Counted from the stretch's first letter, positions 1 to 5,474 are shown. The stretch is 8,014 bases of DNA from Nitrosospira sp. (GCA_030453055.1 JAKDLC010000082.1:1-8014), one strand, 5' to 3'. Notes: a model not told the origin generated them from the sequence alone. Translations and numbers: made by a program.

Positions 1-803
1 AGCTGTACCGGGGTCAGGATATCCTTGAACAATCGATAATAATTGTTGATCGAGACAACCTCTCCGCGCGAAACATCGCCGAGCTCAGGCCGGTTCTGGA
101 GAAAAATCGCCGGTGGAAACTCCGGCAGGAATACTTCGGGTAAATCGAATTCGACGTCGAACCGCTCCAGCCGCGGAAACATCCTGATTTGATCCTGGGG
201 GAAAACCTGCCCGCCGGTGGCCTGTTTAGGGTGGGGCAATGTGGGATAAGGGAACAGGTTCTGGCCACGTATTTCCGCCGGAGACATACTGGCCAATTTT
301 TGCCAGGTCGTCCCTCCGGTCAATCGCGCTGTCGGCCCCACGGCAAGCGGCTTGCCGCGTGACATTTTCGCTTCCGGATCGAGCCGGGGGCTCAAGTCGT
401 AACGCCGCAGAAGCAATGCATGCTGCGTTTTCATCACCTTGGGAAGGTCGGCCACGTCGGCTCGCATGATTTCCTCGAAGGTTTGCATCGGCTTTTTTGC
501 GTTAAGCGGGTCGCGATAAAAATCGAACCCCAATGCCTTGCCGTCATCGGGTTGATTATCAAACGCGGGAGAAGCGGGCATGGCGTTCGAGGCGTCGAAC
601 ACATTGGAACGGTCATGTTCGCTCTTCTTCTCTTCGGGCCGCGTAGCGGGTGTCTCGCGAACCGTTTGCGCTCTCATGATGGCATCGCGCGGTTGGCCGT
701 TTGGGGGGCGCGTTTCGTTATCGCTTTGACTCATGGCGCTGTTCATTCCCGCGCCCAAGCTTGCCAGCCCCAAGCCTAACATCAGGACATTCACTTTTTT
801 CAT
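1..803 (-). CDS. Secreted protein, N-terminal 267 codons; possibly a di-heme cytochrome c peroxidase-like protein (partial)
   Basis: The frame is open from the ATG at 803 to the left edge, so the C-terminus is missing. A good Shine-Dalgarno GGAGG (809-813 on the complement) lies 5 bases upstream. The protein begins MKKVNVLMLGLGLASLGAGM, a typical Sec signal peptide with cleavage probably near residues 23-26, so the product is exported. Residues about 27-90 are polar, Pro- and Asn-rich and probably disordered. A Pro/Phe-rich part follows, with segments such as GQNLFPYPTLPHPKQ, RMFPRLERFDVEFDLPEVF and SINNYYRLFKDILTPVQ close to the cut. No CXXCH haem motif occurs in the visible part. From memory, this N-terminal pattern resembles large MauG/cytochrome c peroxidase-type proteins (sometimes annotated 'cytochrome B6') of betaproteobacteria, whose haem motifs come later. 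That family call is an inference; the gene itself is well supported. Confidence 0.72.
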   Translation of the reverse strand, partial: MKKVNVLMLGLGLASLGAGMNSAMSQSDNETRPPNGQPRDAIMRAQTVRETPATRPEEKKSEHDRSNVFDASNAMPASPAFDNQPDDGKALGFDFYRDPLNAKKPMQTFEEIMRADVADLPKVMKTQHALLLRRYDLSPRLDPEAKMSRGKPLAVGPTARLTGGTTWQKLASMSPAEIRGQNLFPYPTLPHPKQATGGQVFPQDQIRMFPRLERFDVEFDLPEVFLPEFPPAIFLQNRPELGDVSRGEVVSINNYYRLFKDILTPVQ

Positions 804-857
804 GTGGGCCTCCATCGAGTCGCCGCCCCTTATGTTCTGGATAATATCCAAACCGGG

Positions 858-934
858 TAGCCGGATAAACAATGCGCTTTATTGTCCTCTTCTACGGAAA
901 CCTATCTGTACGCCACCGCACACTAGCCGGATAA
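858..934 (-). repeat. Direct repeat pair upstream of the secreted-protein gene
   Basis: The 11-mer TTATCCGGCTA (minus-strand reading) occurs perfectly at 858-868 and again at 924-934, start-to-start distance 66 bases, within the 5' region of the gene starting at 803. A weak promoter-like pair lies next to the distal copy on the minus strand: CTGAAA, a 16-base gap, then TATACT at about 936-941. The repeats could be operator sites for that gene. This is inference from position only, and I do not recognise the motif as a known regulator site. Confidence 0.3.
869..885 (-). repeat. Degenerate REP-like hairpin
   Basis: On the minus strand this reads ACAAT, loop AAAGCGC, ATTGT: a perfect 5-bp stem with a 7-base loop. 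The loop resembles a shortened form of the AAGCGWAGCGC core seen in the clear REP-like elements at 961-1060, 1120-1150 and 3778-3808, and the arms differ but still pair. No GTAG foot is present. It may be a decayed relative or a chance hairpin. Confidence 0.2.
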
Positions 935-960
935 GTATATATGCCTCTATACGGTTTTCA

Positions 961-1060
961 GTAGGATGGGTGGAGCGAAGCGCAACCCATATTTGATCGT
1001 GGTTCAATGTGTTGTCCAATTTGGGTTTTGATGGGTTACGCTACGCTTTACCCATCCTAC
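961..1060. repeat. BIME-like inverted pair of REP-like elements (100 bases)
   Basis: Two 30-base arms, 961-990 and 1031-1060, are inverted relative to each other with 26 of 30 positions identical, separated by 40 unrelated bases. Each arm begins at its outer end with GTAGG and is itself a small hairpin: ATGGGT, a core around RAGCGWAGCGY, then ACCCAT. An outer GTAG tetranucleotide followed by an imperfect palindrome is the known architecture of REP sequences mobilised by RAYT (TnpA-REP) transposases, and two REPs head to head form a BIME. No RAYT gene is in the window. The element lies between the convergent-looking end of the DUF4870-like gene and the upstream region of the secreted-protein gene. 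It may also influence RNA stability or termination, which the sequence does not prove. Confidence 0.7.
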
Positions 1061-1119
1061 ATAAGCGCCTAACTGGGAATGGTTCATAGGCATATACGCA
1101 AATGATTAGCAATCAGTGG

Positions 1120-1150
1120 GTAGGGCGCAATAAGCGTAGCGCATTGCGCC
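1120..1150 (+). repeat. REP-like element, GTAG foot plus palindrome
   Basis: GTAG (1120-1123) is followed directly by GGCGCAAT (1124-1131), the core AAGCGTAGCGC (1132-1142) and ATTGCGCC (1143-1150). The two 8-base arms pair perfectly. The core is nearly the same as in the 961-1060 pair, but the arms are completely different and still complementary. A second copy lies at 3778-3808, identical at 26 of 28 positions over the palindrome, and similarity between the two continues weakly for about 15 bases past the hairpin. Confidence 0.65.
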
Positions 1151-1164
1151 GTATGAATCTGAAT

Positions 1165-1180
1165 TCCCGCTTGCGCGGGA
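1165..1180. repeat. GC-rich hairpin after the DUF4870-like gene
   Basis: TCCCGC, loop TTGC, GCGGGA form a perfect 6-bp stem 13 bases beyond the stop codon of the minus-strand gene ending at 1194. On the minus strand it is followed by ATTCAG, not a T run, so it is not a classical intrinsic terminator. The sequence resembles the widespread 'TTCCCGC..GCGGGAA' interspersed repeats of proteobacteria and could protect the 3' end of the transcript. Confidence 0.35.
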
Positions 1181-1193
1181 GTGATGAAGTGAT

Positions 1194-1601
1194 TCAGACC
1201 GGCACGGATCTGCCGTCGTTAAGCGCGATCCAGCCGCGGATGATGCGGTAAAAAACCCAGATGCCCGCACCCACGGCGAGAATGTAGGCAAGTATGATGC
1301 CAATCACCGTGATGAACAGAATGGACGCAATCACCAGCCAAAGCAGCGTGTACCAGAACGTGCGTATCTGCCACCCGAAATGTGAATCGAGATACGTGCC
1401 GCGTACGTCAGCGCGCTTTACGTAGTTGATGATCACCGCGATGATCGATGGCCAGCCGGTGAGAAAGGTCGTAATGATCAGCGCCGGTCCCAGCATCCCC
1501 ATCAGGACGCTGAAACCGTGCAGTAAATAAATGATATGGGTAAGACGCACGAGACTGCTCGAAGGAACGACGGATACAACGCGTGTGTCGTTTTCGAGCA
1601 T
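1194..1601 (-). CDS. Small integral membrane protein, DUF4870/Tic20-like
   Basis: This 135-residue protein has hydrophobic stretches at about 21-45, 50-60, 83-105 and 104-123, giving three or four membrane helices in the inner membrane. The polar loop between the first and second pair, NYVKRADVRGTYLDSHFGWQ (about 59-78), followed by a Trp-rich helix, is characteristic of the DUF4870-type small membrane proteins common in betaproteobacteria. Their function is unknown. Start ATG at 1601; the SD is poor (AAGAGAAG, about 4 bases upstream). It lies 38 bases downstream of the stop of the small basic gene on the same strand and is probably cotranscribed with the iscR gene set. No catalytic motif is seen and I assign no function. 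Confidence 0.8.
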   Translation of the reverse strand: MLENDTRVVSVVPSSSLVRLTHIIYLLHGFSVLMGMLGPALIITTFLTGWPSIIAVIINYVKRADVRGTYLDSHFGWQIRTFWYTLLWLVIASILFITVIGIILAYILAVGAGIWVFYRIIRGWIALNDGRSVPV

Positions 1602-1639
1602 CGTCTTCTCTTTACACGGTTTTCAACGGGATGCCGGAT

Positions 1640-1810
1640 TTATCCGGTTTTCGCCGCATTCTCCGCATCCGGCGTGTCGACGGACTGATCGGGGCTCTCA
1701 CCGGACGCTACCTTGGCTTTATCCAGCTTGCGCTGTCTTTTTTCTTCCTGTTTCTTCTTTTTAATCAAATCCCTTTGACGTTTTTCATATTGAAAATTAG
1801 GTTGTGCCAA
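1640..1810 (-). CDS. Small lysine/arginine-rich conserved protein, TTG start
   Basis: This 56-residue ORF starts with TTG at 1808-1810. A purine-rich ribosome-binding site AAGGGGG (1817-1823 on the complement) lies 6 bases upstream, and the TAA stop is at 1640-1642. The N-terminal half reads (M)AQPNFQYEKRQRDLIKKKK and then QEEKRQRKLDKAK, a strongly basic, probably helical segment of about residues 8-33. The C-terminal half is acidic and polar (SGESPDQSVDTPDAEN) and probably disordered. I recall similar 'MA-PN--FEKRQRDLAKKKK' small hypothetical proteins in many beta- and gammaproteobacteria, so it is probably a real conserved gene. It sits 44 bases after the desulfurase stop and 38 bases before the DUF4870-like gene, consistent with an operon. 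The charge pattern would suit nucleic acid or ribosome binding, but the function is unknown. Confidence 0.78.
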   Translation of the reverse strand: MAQPNFQYEKRQRDLIKKKKQEEKRQRKLDKAKVASGESPDQSVDTPDAENAAKTG

Positions 1811-1854
1811 CTCGTACCCCCTTTAGAAAGATTCCTGTGAGATTTCCATTCGGG

Positions 1855-3009
1855 CTAAATTGCGACCATGCTCATCTGTTTCAACTCCTCCGCCACGACG
1901 CTCAAGGTTTGAAGAAAATTCTCCACCTGCGCCAATGAGTTGCCGCTGCCCAGGCTGATGCGCACCGCACAACGCGCCAGCATCGGGTCGATTCCCATCG
2001 CTTGCAATACATGGCTCTGACCGGGGTTCACGCTGGAGCAGGCGGCGCCGCTCGCCACCGCGAAACCTGCCTTGTCGAGACGGACAACCAGCGTATCGCC
2101 TTCGATGCCCGGCAATGCGAAATAGCAGGTATTGGGCAAGCGTGCCGCGCCCAGGCCGAAAATAACCGCGCCCATTTCAACCAGTCCCCGTTCTATCCTC
2201 GCACGCATGGCCGCAATACGCGCAGTATTTTCCGCAATCCGTGTCTTAGCCAGTTCGCAGGCTACACCAAACCCTACGATCGCGGGAACGTTCTCGGTAC
2301 CCGAGCGCAATCCATTCTCATGGCCGCCTCCGTAAATCAGCGGCTTGAGCAGCAGCCGCTTGTCCATGATCAGCGCCGCTGCGCCCTTGGGGCCATAGAC
2401 CTTGTGGGCGGACAACGTCATGGCGTGGACTTTGAGCGAGGCGAAATCCACCGGAATTTTGCCAAACGCCTGCACCGCATCGGTGTGCATCCATGCACCG
2501 CATGCCCTGGCTTTCTCGGCAATCGCGGCCACGTCCTGGATGACGCCGGTTTCGTTGTTCGCCAGCATCACCGATACCAGACCAGGCTGTTGTTCCATCA
2601 CGGCATGGTCGGCGTCCGCCGGATTCACCCGCCCCGAATCATCCACCGCCAGCCGCCGCAAATTCCACTTCCCGTTTGCGTTGCGCGCCAATTCCTGCGC
2701 CGCCCGCATGACACAGGGGTGTTCAACCGCGCTGACGATGATCCGTGTGGGTTTCAGATAGCCTGCCGCGCCCTGGATGAACAGATTATTGGCCTCCGAC
2801 CCGCCACTGGTGAAAACCACTTGCGCAGGCTGCACGCCGACCGAATCGGCTACCTGCTCGCGCGCCCGGTTCACCGCCTGACGAGCCACCATGCCACGGG
2901 CATGGCGACTGGACGGGTTGCCGAACTCTCTCTGAAAATACGGCAGCATCGCATCCAGCACGGCGTCATCGACCGCGGTTGTGGCGTTATGGTCGAAATA
3001 TACGTGCAT
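1855..3009 (-). CDS. Cysteine desulfurase (NifS/IscS type, class V aminotransferase fold)
   Basis: A PLP-dependent enzyme that removes sulfur from L-cysteine to give alanine and an enzyme persulfide for Fe-S cluster and thio-cofactor assembly in the cytoplasm. Visible hallmarks in 384 residues: YFDHNATT near the N-terminus (4-11), SGGSEANN phosphate-binding loop (68-75), EHPCV with the PLP-stacking His (His97), NNETG (151-155), HTDAVQ (Asp177 and Gln180), SAHKVYGPKG with the Schiff-base lysine at 203, GGGHENGLRSGTEN (227-240), and the persulfide cysteine Cys324 in ASGAACSS. All catalytic residues are present. It is about 20 residues shorter than E. coli IscS, and the active loop is SGAACSS rather than the usual SGSACTS, so it may be a NifS-like paralogue rather than the main IscS; I therefore give no symbol. 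It lies 57 bases downstream of iscR. No strong SD precedes the ATG. iscU, iscA, hscBA and fdx do not follow. Confidence 0.93.
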   Translation of the reverse strand: MHVYFDHNATTAVDDAVLDAMLPYFQREFGNPSSRHARGMVARQAVNRAREQVADSVGVQPAQVVFTSGGSEANNLFIQGAAGYLKPTRIIVSAVEHPCVMRAAQELARNANGKWNLRRLAVDDSGRVNPADADHAVMEQQPGLVSVMLANNETGVIQDVAAIAEKARACGAWMHTDAVQAFGKIPVDFASLKVHAMTLSAHKVYGPKGAAALIMDKRLLLKPLIYGGGHENGLRSGTENVPAIVGFGVACELAKTRIAENTARIAAMRARIERGLVEMGAVIFGLGAARLPNTCYFALPGIEGDTLVVRLDKAGFAVASGAACSSVNPGQSHVLQAMGIDPMLARCAVRISLGSGNSLAQVENFLQTLSVVAEELKQMSMVAI

Positions 3010-3066
3010 CGCTTTTTTTCATTCTCATCGAGTATCGTTTTTCCGTGCGTCCGCGCTCTAGCGGCT

Positions 3067-3537
3067 CTAAGCCAAGGCCGTTTCTTCCGGTTGCTTGCAC
3101 GCTCTCATGTCTTGCAATACCGCAATGTCGTTCACTTTAGGGTTCGCCACCAGTTGCTCCAGCGTGACCAGCGCCAGGTAATCCCGTATCCTGGCGTTCA
3201 GGCTGGCCCACAAGTCGTGGGTCATGCAGCGCTGATCATTGTGGCAGTTTTCCTTGCCCCCGCACTGCGTTGCATCGATCGGCTCGTCCACTGCAAGAAT
3301 GATGTCAACCACCGACACTTCGCTCATCGGTTTTGCCAGCCGGTAGCCGCCGCCGGGACCGCGCACGCTTCCCACCAGTTTATTACGCCGCAGTTTTCCG
3401 AATAACTGCTCCAGATAAGACAGCGAAATCTTCTGACGTTCGCTGATGCCCGCCAGCGTAACAGGCCCCTGCCCACCGTGCAAGGCGAGATCAATCATCG
3501 CCGTTACCGCAAAACGCCCTTTGGTCGTCAATCGCAT
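3067..3537 (-). CDS. iscR: Fe-S cluster-responsive Rrf2 regulator IscR
   Basis: A 156-residue Rrf2-family transcription factor with a [2Fe-2S] cluster that, in its holo form, represses isc-type promoters. The N-terminal winged helix begins MRLTTKGRFAVTAMIDLAL, with the recognition part ISLSYLEQLFGKLRRNKLV (38-55) and the wing SVRGPGGGYRLAK. Glu43 is conserved. Cluster ligands Cys92, Cys98, Cys104 and His107 (QCGGKENC, RCMTH) are all present at the same numbering as in E. coli IscR. I chose the ATG at 3535-3537 because it gives the canonical MRLT start and has the SD GGGAG (3544-3548) 6 bases upstream. The frame is open further up to an ATG at 3649-3651, but that codon lies almost at the predicted transcription start. 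The gene has its own promoter and operator upstream, separate from trmJ, and leads the desulfurase gene set. Confidence 0.95.
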   Translation of the reverse strand: MRLTTKGRFAVTAMIDLALHGGQGPVTLAGISERQKISLSYLEQLFGKLRRNKLVGSVRGPGGGYRLAKPMSEVSVVDIILAVDEPIDATQCGGKENCHNDQRCMTHDLWASLNARIRDYLALVTLEQLVANPKVNDIAVLQDMRACKQPEETALA

Positions 3538-3602
3538 TTTTTGCTCCCACAGAATTGAAAATTGAACCTCATTTAAATTCATTGAACCAGTGCGCGCATG
3601 GC

Positions 3603-3646
3603 AATACCTCAGTAATACCTGAGCCGCACCCGGTTGGCTAATACCC
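3603..3646 (-). promoter_or_regulatory. iscR 5' leader with repeated GGTATT motifs and a small hairpin
   Basis: In the predicted untranslated leader of iscR the plus strand carries AATACCT at 3603-3609 and 3614-3620 and AATACCC at 3640-3646 (minus reading: RGGTATT three times). The last one is the end of the type 1 IscR site. CTCAG (3608-3612) and CTGAG (3619-3623) can form a 5-bp hairpin with a 6-base loop. The extra copies resemble IscR half-site ends (RRSTAT) and could be weak additional contacts. Function is inferred only. Confidence 0.25.
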
Positions 3647-3665
3647 GACAACTCTGGTCAAGTAT
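3641..3665 (-). promoter_or_regulatory. Type 1 IscR binding site over the iscR -10
   Basis: On the minus strand this 25-base segment reads ATACTTGACC AGAGT TGTCGGGTAT. Compared with the published type 1 consensus ATASYYGACT RWWWY AGTCRRSTAT it matches 21 of 25 positions; the mismatches are at positions 10, 12, 14 and 16. It overlaps the -10 element and the predicted transcription start, so bound holo-IscR should repress iscR, as known in E. coli. Confidence 0.85.
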
Positions 3666-3689
3666 ATAAAGTCCCTTTAATTTGGTCAA
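3661..3689 (-). promoter_or_regulatory. Sigma-70 type promoter of iscR
   Basis: On the minus strand TTGACC (3684-3689) is followed by exactly 17 bases and then TATACT (3661-3666), each 5 of 6 to the sigma-70 consensus. Transcription should start near 3654, giving an iscR leader of about 117 bases. The promoter lies between trmJ and iscR, so the iscR gene set can be expressed separately from trmJ. Confidence 0.85.
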
Positions 3690-3693
3690 CTAT
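3669..3693 (-). promoter_or_regulatory. Second, half-intact type 1 IscR-like site over the -35
   Basis: The minus strand reads ATAGTTGACC (3684-3693) and then AAATTA, matching the first 16 positions of the type 1 consensus except position 10. The right half does not match. It overlaps the -35 hexamer and lies 28 bases upstream of the good site, start to start. In E. coli the iscR promoter also has two type 1 sites, so this may be a weak second operator, though part of the match comes from the -35 itself. Confidence 0.45.
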
Positions 3694-3715
3694 TTTGTTG
3701 CTACACTATTTTGTT
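3689..3715. repeat. 11-base direct repeat upstream of the iscR promoter
   Basis: ACTATTTTGTT occurs at 3689-3699 and 3705-3715, 16 bases apart (about one and a half helical turns). The promoter-proximal copy runs into the -35 and the second IscR-like site. On the minus strand the copies read AACAAAATAGT. It could be an A/T-rich upstream element or a regulator site; no known motif is recognised. Confidence 0.4.
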
Positions 3716-3730
3716 CGAACTGGAAGCAAC

Positions 3731-3893
3731 CAATGGAAAGTGGGGCTACATCCATTTTTCGAGTTTGTTCAAAGATCGCAGGGAGCAATAAGCGAAGCGC
3801 ATTGCGCCGCATATCTGTATTCCGCCACGTTTATACCGTTACTCGCCGAATCAATGAAACATGCGCTACATCCGTTTTTCGAGTGCGTTCAAA
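3731..3893. repeat. Imperfect duplication of the trmJ 3' end (two copies, 120 bases apart)
   Basis: Bases 3745-3773 repeat 3865-3893 at an exact offset of 120 with 26 of 29 identities, and weaker gapped similarity extends each copy to about 42 bases (3731-3773 and 3852-3893). The right copy is the end of trmJ and encodes LLNALEKRM plus the TAG stop. The left copy, in the same phase, reads SLNKLEKWM plus TAG. The REP-like element at 3778-3808 lies between the copies. Confidence 0.75.
3778..3808 (+). repeat. REP-like element between the two trmJ-end copies
   Basis: GCAG (3778-3781, one mismatch to the GTAG foot) precedes GGAGCAAT, the core AAGCGAAGCGC and ATTGCGCC. Over the palindrome it matches the 1123-1150 copy at 26 of 28 positions. 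The left arm carries one base that no longer pairs, so this copy is slightly decayed. The rest of the 3694-3865 stretch shows no gene. Confidence 0.6.
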
Positions 3894-4600
3894 AGTCCTC
3901 GAAGTACATTTACTTCTTCTTTTTCCAACCGGGCACGGGCAAACAACCGCCGCATCCGCTGCATGAACCGTTTGGGTTCCCGCGGGTCCAGAAAACCACT
4001 GCTGATCGCGACTCGTTCCAGATGACGGTAAAGTAATTCAGTTTCATTGAAGCCTGCGAGCATACTTACCGCCGGGTGCGTTGGGGAAAAAGAGCCGGGT
4101 TCGGGCAGCGCCATGCGCAATTCATACGCCATTATCTGCACCGCGCTGGCGAGATTAAGGGAAGAGTAGTCCGGATCGGCGGGAATATGCACAACCATGT
4201 GACACTTGCTCACTTCCATCGTAGTGAGGCCGGACATCTCGGTGCCGAAAACCAGCGCCACCGGATATTGGCGCGCATGACGCATCAATTCCTCCGCACC
4301 CAGGCGGGCATCAAAAACTTGATGGGAAAGATCGCGCGGACGCGCGGTAATCGCCGCCGCCAGAACCGTATCGCTCAAAGCCTCCTCGAGCGTTGCGCAA
4401 ATTCTCGCATTGTTCAGTACGTCCCACGCTCCGGCGGCGCGTACTTCCGCTTCCTTGTCGGGAAACGACTTGGGATTCACCAGGTAGAGCGAACGCAGTC
4501 CCATCGTTTTCATCGCCCGGGCCGTTGCGCCGATATTACCGGGATGACTGGTATGGCTTAACACTACGCGGACATTATCAAGCGGGTAGGGAGGATTCAT
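3866..4600 (-). CDS. trmJ: tRNA (cytidine/uridine-2'-O-)-methyltransferase TrmJ (SPOUT family)
   Basis: A SAM-dependent 2'-O-ribose methyltransferase acting on the tRNA anticodon loop at position 32, cytoplasmic and dimeric with a knotted SPOUT fold. The 244 residues are close to the 246 of E. coli TrmJ. Motif 1 [16 protein letters not shown] is at 19-34, motif 2 [12 protein letters not shown] at 115-126, and motif 3 [11 protein letters not shown] at 145-155. The C-terminal part, with [20 protein letters not shown], is the typical TrmJ helical tail. Motif 2 differs from E. coli FGRERVGLTN in having Thr120, Met122 and Thr127; this may be usual for this lineage. It diverges from suhB with only 37 bases between the start codons, so their promoters must overlap or lie in the coding ends. 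The SD is weak. The gene's last codons and stop are duplicated 120 bases downstream. Confidence 0.93.
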   Translation of the reverse strand: MNPPYPLDNVRVVLSHTSHPGNIGATARAMKTMGLRSLYLVNPKSFPDKEAEVRAAGAWDVLNNARICATLEEALSDTVLAAAITARPRDLSHQVFDARLGAEELMRHARQYPVALVFGTEMSGLTTMEVSKCHMVVHIPADPDYSSLNLASAVQIMAYELRMALPEPGSFSPTHPAVSMLAGFNETELLYRHLERVAISSGFLDPREPKRFMQRMRRLFARARLEKEEVNVLRGLLNALEKRM

Positions 4601-4637
4601 ATTAAAATCACACTCTGCTCAATTCCGAATCCAGAAA

Positions 4638-5447
4638 ATGCATCCTATGCTCACCACCGCGGTAAAAGCCGCGCGCCGCGCCGGCGGCATTATCAACCGT
4701 GCCGCGCAGAATCTCGATTTGCTGCACGTTTCGCGCAAAGCGCACAATGATTTCGTCAGTGAAGTGGATGGCGCGGCGGAAGACGCCATCATCAAGGTGC
4801 TGCGGGACGTCTATCCCGATCATTCGATTCTAGCAGAAGAAAGCGGCGCCCAAGGCGATCCGGAAAAGTCGGAATATCAGTGGATTATCGACCCGCTCGA
4901 CGGCACCACCAATTTTCTCCACGGCTTCCCGCATTACTCGGTTTCCATCGCGCTGATGCATAAAAACATACCGGCTCAGGCGGTCGTGTATAACCCCGCC
5001 GCCAATGAATTATTTACCGCCAGCCGCGGGCGAGGAGCCTATATGAACGATCATCGGCTGCGCGTAAGCAAGCGTACCCAGCTCGCCGACTGCCTGATCG
5101 GCACCGGCTTCCCGTTTCGTGAATTTTCCCATGCGGAGGCTTACCTCGCCATGTTCAAGGACATCATGCCCAGAGTCGCCGGCATCCGCCGTCCCGGCTC
5201 CGCCGCGCTGGATTTGGCCTACCTGGCTGCCGGACGGTACGACGGCTTCTGGGAACTGGGGTTATCGCCGTGGGACATCGCCGCCGGTTGCCTGCTCATT
5301 ACCGAAGCAGGCGGATTGGTAGGCGACCTGGAAGGCAACGCGACTTATATGCATAGCGGCAACCTGCTTGGCGGCAATCCCAAAATATTCGGGCAACTGC
5401 TACAGGTGATTGCGCCGCACCTGACAATCGAGTTGAAAGCAAACTGA
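4638..5447 (+). CDS. suhB: Inositol-1-monophosphatase family protein SuhB
   Basis: A Mg2+-dependent, Li+-sensitive phosphatase of the IMPase fold, hydrolysing myo-inositol-1-phosphate; in E. coli SuhB also works with Nus factors on rRNA operons. The 269 residues match the family length. Metal-binding motifs are complete: EES at 67-69, [10 protein letters not shown] at 84-93 (Asp85, Asp88), and PWDIAAG at 211-217 with Asp213. [20 protein letters not shown] (188-207) is the usual substrate-side segment. The start MHPML equals that of E. coli SuhB and fixes the ATG at 4638, although only a poor SD (CCAGAAA) precedes it. An AT-rich TATTAAAAT at about 4600-4608 may be its -10, but no clear -35 is seen. 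It is divergent from trmJ, as in E. coli. A weak terminator-like hairpin follows the stop codon. Confidence 0.95.
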   Translation: MHPMLTTAVKAARRAGGIINRAAQNLDLLHVSRKAHNDFVSEVDGAAEDAIIKVLRDVYPDHSILAEESGAQGDPEKSEYQWIIDPLDGTTNFLHGFPHYSVSIALMHKNIPAQAVVYNPAANELFTASRGRGAYMNDHRLRVSKRTQLADCLIGTGFPFREFSHAEAYLAMFKDIMPRVAGIRRPGSAALDLAYLAAGRYDGFWELGLSPWDIAAGCLLITEAGGLVGDLEGNATYMHSGNLLGGNPKIFGQLLQVIAPHLTIELKAN

Positions 5448-5454
5448 GGACGAT

Positions 5455-5474
5455 CGCCCATGCCGGGCGCTTTT
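5455..5474 (+). terminator. Weak intrinsic terminator-like hairpin after suhB
   Basis: CGCCC (5455-5459), loop ATGCC, GGGCG (5465-5469), then C and TTTT (5471-5474). The stem is a perfect 5 bp of GC pairs 7 bases after the suhB stop, but the stem and T run are short. It may reduce rather than stop read-through into the glucosidase gene. Confidence 0.4.

Noticed and set aside
14..268. 84-codon minus-strand frame near the left edge
   Set aside because: It overlaps the longer signal-peptide-bearing frame 1-803 in another phase and has no supported start or motif.
961..1150. CRISPR-like repeat cluster
   Set aside because: The copies are inverted, differ in their arms and are not regularly spaced by unique spacers; they fit REP/BIME architecture.
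1634..1647. CCGGAT-TT-ATCCGG palindrome at the end of the small basic gene
   Set aside because: The stem is short, contains the stop codon, and has a T run only on the plus strand, where no gene ends.
2002..3405. 467-codon open frame on the plus strand
   Set aside because: It lies fully antisense to the cysteine desulfurase and iscR, has no recognisable motif, and is Arg/His-rich as expected from the reverse of GC-rich coding sequence.
3538..3651. 38-residue N-terminal extension of IscR from the ATG at 3651
   Set aside because: That ATG is within a few bases of the predicted transcription start and inside the IscR operator, and the extension has no counterpart in known IscR, whereas MRLT with the SD GGGAG fits.
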